From Epinephelus fuscoguttatus (taxonomy: Eukaryota; Chordata; Actinopteri; Perciformes; Serranidae), in the NCBI RefSeq assembly GCF_011397635.1, contig NC_064774.1, positions 2,210,449 through 2,274,448 on the forward strand: a stretch of DNA of 64,000 nucleotides, given 5' to 3'. A program made the position numbers and the translations under genes. Under the pieces are notes generated by a model. It was not told the origin of the DNA. It made no database searches and was given only the letters and a program-made list of their open reading frames with translations. This document shows, piece by piece, positions 46,590 through 56,754 of the stretch (its first letter is position 1; each line of letters opens with the position of its first letter).

Positions 46590-47009
46590 CAGGGTTTATA
46601 CAGAAATTATTAAGTTGAATTTAATACTTTAATACCTTTTTTAATACCGTCACAATATTTTTTAATACCAACATGACTTCAAGCTGCAACTGTGGTGGCA
46701 ACTTTTCGAACTTCAGTGTTGGGGGTAACTAATTATAAAGTAACGGATTACTGTCGTTTTCTTACTTAACTTTCTGAGTGAGTAAGTGTAATGCTTACAA
46801 TTCAAATCAAATATCTATTATTACAGTTACTAGATACTTTGTTACTTTTTTGCCTAAATAAAAACACTGACCGATACACAATTATTTGTTATTTAACCCT
46901 AACCCAAGACAAAAAGTTATTTCATTGTTATGTGTAGGAAGAGCACACACCACTTCTCCAGCGCTACACTCTTTCTTTCACCATCATTCAATCTCAATGA
47001 AGACAGAAT

Positions 47010-47185
47010 CATCTTCTAACCGCTTCATCCTCTTGAGGGTCGTGGGGGGGCTGGAGCCTATCCCAGCTGACATCGGGCGAGAGGCAGGGTACACCCTGGA
47101 CAGGTCGCCAGACTATCACAGGGCTGACACATAGAGACAAACAACCATTCACGCTCACATTCACACCTACGGACAATTTAGAGTT
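47010..47185 (+). mobile_element. 176-bp retroposon insert, absent from copy A
   Basis: Flanked by the 14-bp repeat AATGAAGACAGAAT (46996-47009 and 47186-47199). Copy A has the target once. The body includes GGCTGGAGCCTATCCCAGCT and GGGTACACCCTGGACAGGTC, which I recognise as a widespread fish repeat. Confidence 0.88.
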
Positions 47186-47854
47186 AATGAAGACAGAATG
47201 ACAAATGAAAATCAGAAAAGGTTTAAAAAGTTAAAAACAGAAATGTTTAATTAAATGAATTCAACATTTAACACATGCACAGTTCAAACAGAGAGAGAAA
47301 ACTGTCCCAACACTGAGATAAAATCAGAGATGAATTGAGAGGGGGGATAGTAGGGAGATTCCCGCACAGCTCCATAAAACTGAATGATGTTCTTGTGACT
47401 CAGGACACTGAGAATCTCAGCCTGGATGAGGAGACGAGGAAAGGAGAAACTAGAGGGTTATGAGGAGCTTCCTTAGCAGCCAGCTTAACAGTTCCAATAT
47501 CTGACACTGATGAGGAAACATGACCTTTGAGAAAATAATCATCCCTTATTGGATGTAAAGCTAATATCTGTAGCCTTTGATTTAATCCTGACAGTGTCTC
47601 CAGGATGTCTGAACCTTTGTCATAGGAGGGACCATTCACACTGCTGTGACAAACATGGTATTAATCTCAACTGACATATAGGTCATAACCTCTGCATATG
47701 TGCAATACGTAACTGTTGCCAAGCAACACAATAACTAACCATCAATTTGATAAAATTGTACAACAACTGCAATCAAAAACCAAAATATTAACAGAGTAAC
47801 ACAATTTTCTAACAGAAAAAAAGTATGTTTTCCTATTACTGATTCCATGTGTTA

Positions 47855-47857
<3 letters not shown>

Positions 47858-47912
<55 letters not shown>
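47858..47912. repeat. (GT)n microsatellite
   Basis: About 26 GT units; the counterpart is (CA)n at 22083-22130 in the inverted copy A. Confidence 0.97.
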
Positions 47913-47913
<1 letters not shown>

Positions 47914-48291
47914 TCGTCCTCTATGGCTCTAACTCTGCATCAAGGTACTAAAAACAGAGGTCTCACTGAGTCCAATAAAAATAAATAAAAAGTATTTGTA
48001 TTCGAATAAAATTCAAATTAGGTGTAAAAATGCAGGTTTTTTGAGTAACACCTCTAATTAAGAATATGTCAGTGTAAAAATAAGTATTCTTTAATTAGCC
48101 ATAATAAGAATTATGGATGTATATGCAATATTGGTTGATGTGTTTTCATAAATACAGCAATAAACATGTAACGAGGAACATCATTGAAAAGAAAATAACA
48201 TACGAACAGCGATTACCTCATCAATGCTTAAACCAAAACTAATAAATTTCCTTTGAATGAATGGGGGTGAGGGGGTTTACTGTTGGTTCTC

Positions 48292-48331
48292 ACTCACTCA
48301 CTCACTCACTCACTCACTCACTCACTCACTC
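48292..48331. repeat. (CACT)n microsatellite
   Basis: Ten CACT/CTCA units; the counterpart is (GAGT)n near 21680-21708. Confidence 0.95.
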
Positions 48332-48550
48332 ACAGTCCCTTTACTGTCTTTCTGCTCGAGTGGGCTGCTTGTCTGTTCTTCTGAGTTCCCAGATGTGATG
48401 ATCTGTATGGGCTCGGTCCGAACCGAGAATTACATCGGGCCCCGTCAAGTCTGGGCTTCGGGCCGCGGGCCGCGTCTGGTTTTAATCAATACGGGGATAA
48501 ATATGGCACACGCGCTCAACAGCATAATTAATAATTATAAGAAAATATAC

Positions 48551-49292
48551 TTACTTTGATGTGCTACAACAGGTCTCTGCCCTCGCATGTCCCAGGAATT
48601 CGGAATCAAAATACCTTGATGTCACACAGCCATCCTCCAAATACCGAACGTGTATGTCCATCTGGTTTTTTTGGGGGTTTTTTTGAACATGTATTAAGAC
48701 TTTCGTCAAACATGAGGACGAACGGTCCAGCTTTGTTTACACTTGCAATGAGTTCCTTCTTAAAGTATGGCGCTAAACCAAACTTGATGATGTAGCTCGT
48801 CTTGTCCTTGCCACACGCAAAGTTTTTTGCTATCTCTGAATCCGTAAACATGTTCCTGAAGAGCTCTCCTATCCCCTCATTGGAGCTGTATGAGTGGTGT
48901 TTGGTTGCTGTTCCCAGGCACCACAGCACCTCAGCTCGCAATGTTGAAGTGGGGCATAGAGTTTGCTGTCTGACGTCTGTCGTCGTACGTCTACTCACGG
49001 TGCTACCGCTTGCAGTGGCTTGCGGGGGAGCGGTGGAGGTTTGCGGTGATGTAGCCGTTGCGCTACTGCAAAACATGGAAATTGGCAATTGTTCACTACG
49101 TCGGTGCATTCTTGATTGGTGGCCACTGGACTCCATGTGGGATCTGACAGCATTCACCCCCATCCAGATCATATTTATTGTCTTTTTACAGACATGGCAA
49201 TAAGCCTCTCCGCTGTTACCAACTACTGGCCTGAGCCAGTCTTTGAATCTCGCGTCCTCTAACCAGAGGTCCAAAAACTTACATTTCCCCAT
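48551..49292 (-). pseudogene. BED-finger transposase-like exon (frameshifted)
   Basis: Start chosen at MGKCKFLDLWLEDARFKDWL (49292). A BED-like zinc finger follows (CHVC ... HMESSGH), then RAEVLWCLGTATKHHSY, FGLAPYFKKELIASV and VLMFDESLN. A slip in the CCCCC/AAAAAAA run near 48670 breaks the frame. Beyond it the expected continuation (YLEDGCVTSRYFDSEF) resumes in another frame and reaches a GTAAGT donor near 48552. I recognise this as a repetitive teleost protein family, probably a transposase; no catalytic triad was confirmed. Confidence 0.7.
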
Positions 49293-49630
49293 GATGACTG
49301 TTTTGGCAGCAATCCGCAACGGAGCATACTGTAGATTGACTGAGGCGCAAATTGTTTGTTTTGTTTTGTTTTTCCTGACACTGACTGACGTCACATCCTT
49401 GATATCACTCAGGTCCTACTCGCACATATAATTTATATAATAAATAAAATCATAGGACTTTTAGGATTTCTAGCCTGCACTTAACATAAATGGAAAAAAA
49501 CACATGGTTGGATAGTGGTTTGAAAATTTAATACCTCCTCAGATGACATTTATTACTTTTTAATGGCCTTAATTTTGGTAAATTTAATTTACGACCGTTT
49601 AATACCTTTTGCAACCCCGCAGATACCCTG

Positions 49631-50045
49631 CAGAAGATGGGTACACTGTGGTCATAAAGGGATGGACACGCTCAGCAACAATACTCAGGTAGGCTGTGGT
49701 GTTTAAACCATGCTCAGTTGGTACTAAGAAAATCTCCCCCACACCATTACACCACCAGCAGCAGCAGCCTGAAGCGTTGATACAAGGCAGGATGGATCCA
49801 TGCTTCCATCTGAATGTGGTTTTTCCAATCTTCTATTGTCCAGTTTTGGTGAGAAAACCCGTGTGAATTGTAGCCTCAGTTTCCTGTTGTTAGCTGACAG
49901 GAGTGGCACCTGGTGTGGTCTTCTGCTGCTGTAGCCCATCTGCTTCAAGGTTGGACAAGGTGTTGTTGCTTCAGAGATGCTCTTCTGCACACCTTGGTTG
50001 GAACCAGTGCTTATTTGACTTCCTGTTGCCTTTCTGTCGTCTTGA
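49631..50045 (-). pseudogene. Tc1-like transposase, N-terminal part (copy B)
   Basis: Reads ISEATTPCPTLKQMGYSSRR to GSMDPSCLVSTLQAAAAGG and VMVWGRFS, then continues to the BED transposon junction at VYPSS. The helix-turn-helix start is missing: the minisatellite abuts the coding sequence at about 50046. Confidence 0.8.
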
Positions 50046-51497
50046 ACCAGAGAAGCTAACGGCACCAGAGAAGCTAACGACACCACAGAAGCTAACGGCA
50101 CCAGAAAAGCTAACGGCACCAGAGAAGCTAACTACACCACAGAAGCTAACGACACCAGAGAAGCTAACGGCACCAGAGAAGTTAATGACACCAGAGAAGC
50201 TAACGACACCACAGAAGCTAACGGCACCAGAGAAGTTAACGACACCACAGAAGCTAACGGCACCACAGAAGCTAACGACACCGTACCAGAGAAGCTAACG
50301 GCACCAGAGAAGCTAACGACACCACAGAAGCTAACGACACCAGAGAAGCTAACGGCACCAGAGAAGCTTACAACACCACAGAAGCTAACGACACCACAGA
50401 AGCTAACGGCACCAGAGAAGCTAACGGCACCACAGAAGCTAACGGCACCACAGAAGCTAACGGCACCACAGAAGCTAACGACACCACAGAAGCTAACGAC
50501 ACCGTACCAGAGAAGCTAACGGCACCAGAGAAGCTAACGACACCACAGAAGCTAACGACACCAGAGAAGCTAACGGCACCAGAGAAGCTTACAACACCAC
50601 AGAAGCTAACGACACCACAGAAGCTAACGGCACCAGAGAAGCTAACGACACCAGAGAAGCTAACGACACCAGAGAAGCTAACGACACCACAGAAGCTAAC
50701 GACACCACAGAAGCTAACGGCACCAGAGAAGCTAACGACACCACAGAAGCTAACGGCACCAGAGAAGCTAACGACACCAGAGAAGCTAACGGCACCAGAG
50801 AAGCTAACGACACCAGAGAAGCTAACGACACCACAGAAGCTAACGACACCACAGAAGCTAACGGCACCACAGAAGCTAACGACACCACAGAAGCTAACGG
50901 CACCAGAGAAGCTAACGACACCACAGAAGCTAACGGCACCAGAGAAGCTAACGACACCACAGAAGCTAACGACACCAGAGAAGCTAACGGCACCAGAGAA
51001 GCTAACGACACCACAGAAGCTAACGACACCAGAGAAGCTAACGACACCACAGAAGCTAATGACACCAGAGAAGCTAACGACACCACAGAAGCTAATGATA
51101 CCAGAGAAGCTAACGACACCACAGAAGCTAACGACACCACAGAAGCTAATGATACCAGAGAAGCTAACGACACCACAGAAGCTAATGATACCAGAGAAGC
51201 TAACGACACCACAGAAGCTAACGACACCAGAGAAGCTAACGACACCAGAGAAGCTAACGACACCACAGAAGTTAATGACACCAGAGAAGCTAACGGCACC
51301 ACAGAAGCTAACGACACCACAGAAGCTAACGACACCAGAGAAGCTAACGACACCAGAGAAGCTAACGACACCACAGAAGTTAATGACACCAGAGAAGCTA
51401 ACGGCACCACAGAAGCTAACGACACCACAGAAGCTAACGACACCAGAGAAGCTAACGACACCAGAGAAGCTAACGGCACCAGAGAAGCTATCGTGGC
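50046..51497. repeat. 18-bp minisatellite, intron 1 of gene 4
   Basis: About 80 units, the longest of the family. A block with the odd spacer GACACCGTACCAGAG recurs about 230 bp apart (50277 and 50506), and a block with AGAAGTTAATGACACC recurs 120 bp apart (51270 and 51376), showing multi-unit duplications. Ends next to the exon 1 donor flank. Confidence 0.95.
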
Positions 51498-51583
51498 TTT
51501 TTATCATCGACAGACTGAATATTTATTGAACAAAGCTGCAGTTATATTATTAATAATGAACTTGTAATGTTTAATGAACAAAC

Positions 51584-51776
51584 CTGCTCTGTGTAACCGA
51601 AGCTGAGGGTTGAAAACAGCGTCCAGTAGTTTCCGTTGTCGCTCGTTCTCCTCTTTTGATCGACAAAGTTCCTCCTCGTACTCTGCTATCGTTCTTTCAA
51701 ACAGCCCAAATATCTCTCCATCAGCCGCAGTTAGTCGCTGCTTCAACAACGATCTCAGCATTTGGACTTTAGACAT
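51584..51776 (-). CDS. C2H2 zinc-finger protein gene 4, exon 1
   Basis: Sixty-four residues plus one nucleotide, identical in sense to gene 3 (MSKVQMLRSLLKQRLTAADG...LRLHRA), with a CAG/GTTTGT donor at 51584/51583. An upstream Met two codons away gives MT before MSKV and is not conserved. The upstream flank matches gene 3 only as far as 51872, where a 4354-bp element inserted about 100 bp from the start codon, possibly removing distal promoter sequence. Confidence 0.85.
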
Positions 51777-52708
51777 GGTCACACTTTAAAAACACAACAA
51801 AGACACTCTGCTAACACCTGGGCTGTGTCCGAAAGGCCAAGTAGTATGGATTGTAGTGGCGAGCTCGAGCCAGGGTGCGTCCCAAGTCTCTTATTTTTAT
51901 AGTGCTACTGCTAGCGCCTCGCTTGCACCGGAAGTCGTTCGAGCTCCGCCATCTTCTAGGCCGTCCCAAGTCTCTTATTTGTGCAGCGAGGAGCTAGCAG
52001 CAAGCTTTAAGCAGCTACGAGCTAGGATGGTCGAGAGGTTCCTAGCAGGAAGTCATTTTCAGCTTGAGGCCATGACGTATAAATATCCGCCCCCTTTATC
52101 TGGCTCATTTGAACGAGATGGCGGAGAAATAGCGTATTAGAGACAGCGAGATCCTCCCAGTGGCAGTGGCAGGTAGTGGCACCGCAGTGGCAATCTGTGG
52201 CAGTCTGTGGCAATCTGTGGCATCTCCTGGCACCCGCTCGGCAGTTCAGAAACGCCTCCCTTGACTCGCTGCCAATAAGGGCGGGGCCACATTTCCTGGG
52301 AAAACCCACTGGTCCGTGTTGTTGTTAAGACAGTCAGACTGCTTTCCACTTCCGCCGTGGAGTCATGATGAATACAAAATAAAAATTAAGGGAAAAATCA
52401 GCTACTTGTTTACACATTTTAATGTACAAAGTTTTGCACAATTTCTCTTTCTTTTGCACCTGTTAATATTATCTAAATATATATTAATATCTGTTCCACT
52501 GCGAAAATGTGAATGTAAAATACTGTACATATTGTACTATTCTTATTCTTATATTTAATATTTTATATTTACCTGTGCTTATATTGTTCTTATTTTCTAT
52601 ATTTCCTTGGTTGTATTGCTTGTTTTACATATCTAATATGAAATACAATTATAATTATATAATATAATTATAATTATGAAATATCTTAACATAACAGTTG
52701 CTACGCAG

Positions 52709-53408
52709 TGCCAAAGCCTGCCACAACCTGCCACATGATGCCACATGATGCCACAGCGTGCCACATGATGCCACATGATGCCACAGCCTGCCACATGATA
52801 CCACAGCCTGCCATATGATGCCACATGATGCCACAACCTGCCACATGATGCCACAGCGTGCCACATGATGCCACAGCGTGCCACAGCCTGCCACATGATA
52901 CCTCAGCCTGCCACATGATGCCACATGATGCCACAACCTGCCACATGATGCCACAGCCTGCCACATGATGCCACATGATGCCACAACCTGCCACATGATG
53001 CCACAGCCTGCCACATGATGCCACAGCGTGCCACAGCCTGCCACATGATGCCACATAATGCCACAGCCTGCCACAGCCTGCCACATGATACCACAGCCTG
53101 CCATATGATGCCACATGATGCCACAACCTGCCACATGATGCCACAGCGTGCCACATGATGCCACAGCGTGCCACAGCCTGCCACATGATACCTCAGCCTG
53201 CCACATGATGCCACATGATGCCACAACCTGCCACATGATGCCACAGCCTGCCACATGATGCCACAGCGTGCCACAGCCTGCCACATGATGCCACATAATG
53301 CCACAGCCTGCCACAGCCTGCCACATGATGCCACAGCCTGCCACATGATGCCACATAATGCCACAGCGTGCCACATGATGCCACAACCTGCCACAGCCTG
53401 CCACAAGG
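52709..53408. repeat. Decamer array 3 (70 units)
   Basis: TGCCACANNN units, exactly ten bases each. Larger blocks of about 300 bp recur (compare 52795-53040 with 53090-53330), including the rare variants TGATACCACA and TGATACCTCA. Amplification has involved multi-unit segments. Confidence 0.97.
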
Positions 53409-54036
53409 TGTCTTTGTCACAGCTGGACTTCCTCCGACCTACATAACTTAACTAGATACTGTTGAATACCATGTTGTCTCAAGTGCAATTTTCCTCTTTA
53501 TTTTCATTGAATATCATCTGTATTATCATTGATAATACTATTAAATGCAAAACTTGTATTAATCTTGTTTATCAGCTTCTCCTAAGTAGTGGTATGATGA
53601 GCACAATTAGCCTACATAGTTGTTTATTGTAGGTGTTAAGAGATTCCTTGCATCAGAGTATTACTAAACACAGTAAATGATATTCATTCATTAACATTAA
53701 TGTGGAAGAGATATGTAGAAGACTTTTTCAAGACAATTAAAATTTGGATTTTGACTGCTGCAAATCTACATTTTACTGGGTTATTGGGACTCCTCTTAGA
53801 GGATCAAGTCTATATCCCTTGCGTCGGATGAGTCTAGATCCAAGAGGTGACATTAGGCTGTAAAGGGGCTCCTTGACACCGTTTTATTCACACTTCACGC
53901 TCAGTCGTCATACAATATTGTATTTTGTAAAGCTCATGCCTGACACAATAGCTGTTTTAAACATAATATTGTATTTTGTAATGTATTTTAGGAGTCCTGG
54001 TAGAGTTTCCTGGTAGAAAAGTTGTTTTAAGCATAT
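53409..54036. other. Central spacer of copy 2 (reversed)
   Basis: Reverse complement of 33041-33670 with few changes. Non-coding. Confidence 0.85.
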
Positions 54037-54856
54037 GACTGTGGCATCATGTGGAATCATGTGGCACGCTGTAGCATCATGTGGCATCATGTGGCACGCT
54101 GTGGCATCATGTGGCACGCTGTGGCATCATGTGGCATCATGTGGCACGCTGTGGCATCATGTGGCACGCTGTGGCATCATGTGGCATCATGTGGCATGCT
54201 GTGGCAGGCTGTGGCATCATGTGGCAGGCTGTGGCAGGCTGTGGCATCATGTGGCAGGCTGTGGCATCATGTGGCATGCTGTGGCATCATGTGGCACGCT
54301 GTGGCATGCTGTGGCATCATGTGGCAGGCTGTGGCACGCTGTGGCAGGCTGTGGCACGCTGTGGCAGGCTGTGGCAGGCTGTGGCATCATGTGGCATGCT
54401 GTGGCATCATGTGGCACGCTGTGGCATCATGTGGCATGCTGTGGCATCATGTGGCACGCTGTGGCATGCTGTGGCATCATGTGGCATGCTGTGGCATCAT
54501 GTGGCAGGCTGTGGCATGCTGTGGCATCATGTGGCAGGCTGTGGCATCATGTGGCAGGCTGTGGCATCATGTGGCATGCTGTGGCATCATGTGGCATGCT
54601 GTGGCATCATGTGGCACGCTGTGGCATGCTGTGGCATCATGTGGCATGCTGTGGCATCATGTGGCAGGCTGTGGCATCATGTGGCAGTCTGTGGCATCAT
54701 GTGGCAGGCTGTGGCATCATGTGGCATGCTGTGGCATCATGTGGCACGCTGTGGCATGCTGTGGCATCATGTGGCATGCTGTGGCATCATGTGGCATGCT
54801 GTGGCATCATGTGGCAGGTTGTGGCATCATGTGGCAGGTTGTGGCAGGCTTTGGCA
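54037..54856. repeat. Decamer array 4 (82 units), inverted to array 3
   Basis: Units such as CTGTGGCATC. The variant with GCATGCT at unit junctions is much commoner here than in arrays 1-3, so the two arms of one element have amplified independently. Confidence 0.97.
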
Positions 54857-55415
54857 CTGCGTAGCAACTGTTATGTTAAGATATTTCATAATTATAATTA
54901 TATTATATAATTATAATTGTATTTCATATTAGATATGTAAAACAAGCAATACAACCAAGGAAATATAGAAAATAAGAACAATATAAGCACAGGTAAATAT
55001 AAAATATTAAATATAAGAATAAGAATAGTACAATATGTACAGTATTTTACATTCACATTTTCGCAGTGGAACAGATATTAATATATATTTAGATAATATT
55101 AACAGGTGCAAAAGAAAGAGAAATTGTGCAAAACTTTGTACATTAAAATGTGTAAACAAGTAGCTGATTTTTCCCTTAATTTTTATTTTGTATTCATCAT
55201 GACTCCACGGCGGAAGTGGAAAGCAGTCTGACTGTCTTAACAACAACACGGACCAGTGGGTTTTCCCAGGAAATGTGGCCCCGCCCTTATTGGCAGCGAG
55301 TCAAGGGAGGCGTTTCTGAACTGCCGAGCGGGTGCCAGGAGATGCCACAGACTGCCACAGACTGCCACTGCGGTGCCACTACCTGCCACTGCCACTGGGA
55401 GGATCTCGGCGCTGT

Positions 55416-55645
55416 TGATTAAATGTGCAGCAGCTCATGTCCAGAACCACACGTGTTGATGTAACACCACACACAAATACACACACACACACATTTGCCC
55501 ATCATTAATTGTCCTGCATGTCATGTGAGTGGAATGTTTAATAGCTTGTAGGTAATATTAATTAGCCTATTAATATAAATTAATATTATTACTTTCATGT
55601 TGTTGTAAGCTACTGTCATTACCGTCTGTCCTGCATCTCTGTCAC

Positions 55646-55683
<38 letters not shown>

Positions 55684-55700
55684 ATTGTGTCAAATGGATT
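55416..55700. other. Interior of the 4354-bp element, unassigned
   Basis: Includes a short (CA)n tract near 55480 and a (CT)n tract at 55650-55677. No coding sequence. Confidence 0.6.
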
Positions 55701-55950
55701 ACTGTTAATTTATCATGCTGATCTGTTCTGTACGACATCTATTGCACGTCTGTCCGTCCTGGAAGAAGGATCCCTCCTCAGTTGCTCTTCCTGAGGTTTC
55801 TACCGTTTTTTTCCCCCGTTAAAGGGGTTTTTGGGGAGTTTTTCCTGATCAGCTGTGAGGGTTCTAAGGACAGAGGGATGTCGTATGCTGTAAAGCCCTG
55901 TGAGGCAAATTATGATTTGTGATATTGGGCTTTATAAATAAAATTGAGTA
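55700..55950 (-). mobile_element. Fish retroposon copy (same family as 17826-18125)
   Basis: Contains GCTGTAAAGCCCTGTGAGGC, TTGTGATATTGGGCTTTATA and GCACGTCTGTCCGTCCTGGA, complementary in order to 17880-18080. Confidence 0.7.
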
Positions 55951-56232
55951 CGGCTTTGATCAGCGAAAATAATGTGACTTGGGATGTACGCCAAACGCTG
56001 GCCCCGTTATGCAGCAGATCCAGCTGTGCCATCGTCATCAGGAATGGATGTCGCTTCACGTGACGCTTCAGAGTAAGGCCGTCTCATGTCTCTGAAACCG
56101 ACAATGCTCGCTCATCGCTCCTAGCGCTAGCTCCTCACATTTTTTCCTAGGTGGGAGGGGCTAAACAGCTAGCAAAGTCGGCTAGCAGTAGCACTAGCAA
56201 TAATTTAAGAGACTTGGGACGCACCCCCAGTT

Positions 56233-56285
56233 TGCTCCTTCTTCTTCTTCTTCTTCTTCTTCTTCTTCTTCTTCTTCTTCTTCTT
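56233..56285. repeat. (CTT)n microsatellite
   Basis: About 17 CTT units; counterpart of 24838-24885. Confidence 0.95.
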
Positions 56286-56750
56286 TTGTTAAATTTCCGG
56301 CAGACTAGGCACGGTTTAATCAGAGATACTGGATGAAGCGAGATACCCAACTCAGCTCACTTCCTGATTCAGTGACGTCAGCGCCACGCACCCATAGGAG
56401 ACTTGCGGCAGCTCTGAATGTATTGTCGTCAATGAGGAAAATGAACGTGATCACAATTTATGGTCAGTTCTTTCGCCCTGTAGTCACTAAAGTAAATATT
56501 GGGTTCATTTTCCACAAGCCACACATCTTCCCAATATTCTGACACTAAAGCTGCATTTTTCATCCGCACAGATCAAGAGAAAGTTAACTTTGTTTGAGCC
56601 CTGTCCGTCCCAAAAAACAAGTTCTCACGAGATCTCCTGATCTTGATAAACAGGCGGTAAAATCACAGTTAGCTTACAAACAGTTATTTACCGCAAGTAA
56701 TAAATAAAAATGCCCAAGCTTTGTGCAGCAATAGGCAGCAATAATAGGAA
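56286..56750. other. Unassigned sequence
   Basis: No recognisable element or coding sequence upstream of gene 4 beyond the insertion. Confidence 0.45.
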
Positions 56751-56754
56751 GAAT

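Larger units (their letters stand above)
46590..49630 (-). mobile_element. BED-finger DNA transposon inserted in the Tc1 copy
   Basis: Ends CAGGGT...ACCCTG, with CAGAA duplicated on both sides (46585-46589, 49631-49635). Joining the flanks through one CAGAA restores the Tc1 sequence. A 5-bp duplication is unusual for hAT (8 bp), so I leave the superfamily open. The interior holds a coding exon near the right end and a probable second coding exon at 47400-47640 (ILETLSGLNQRLQILAL). Confidence 0.8.
38427..51872. repeat. Segmental duplication copy B (contains gene 4)
   Basis: Direct match to copy A (13675-24818). It contains extra sequence at 38735-43330, a 176-bp insert at 47010-47185, and an uninverted intron 1. 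Past 51872 the match to copy A resumes at 56227, after a 4354-bp insertion. Confidence 0.85.
52140..55415. mobile_element. Foldback-like decamer element, copy 2 (both flanks present)
   Basis: Left flank 52140-52708, array 52709-53408, spacer 53409-54036, opposite array 54037-54856, right flank 54857 to about 55415. The two flanks are inverted copies of each other, differing mainly by one decamer in the terminal mini-array (four against three). Outer ends are fuzzy: CAGCGAGATCC on the left, CAGCGCCGAGATCC reversed on the right, and I found no convincing target duplication. Confidence 0.75.
51873..56226. mobile_element. 4354-bp TIR element upstream of gene 4 (carries foldback copy 2)
   Basis: The termini are inverted: GGGTGCGTCCCAAGTCTCTT at 51873 and its complement ending at 56226. 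CCA is duplicated on both sides (51870-51872, 56227-56229). The paralogous flank of gene 3 reads CGAGCCAGTTTGCTCC at about 24811, the empty site. A 3-bp duplication and GG-type ends suggest PIF/Harbinger. The arms (about 270 bp each) frame the foldback-like element and unrelated sequence; no transposase is visible. Confidence 0.8.

Noticed and set aside
52140-52150. An exact target-site duplication for foldback copy 2
   Set aside because: I compared the flanks for several possible end positions and found no direct repeat of more than two bases, so I do not claim one.
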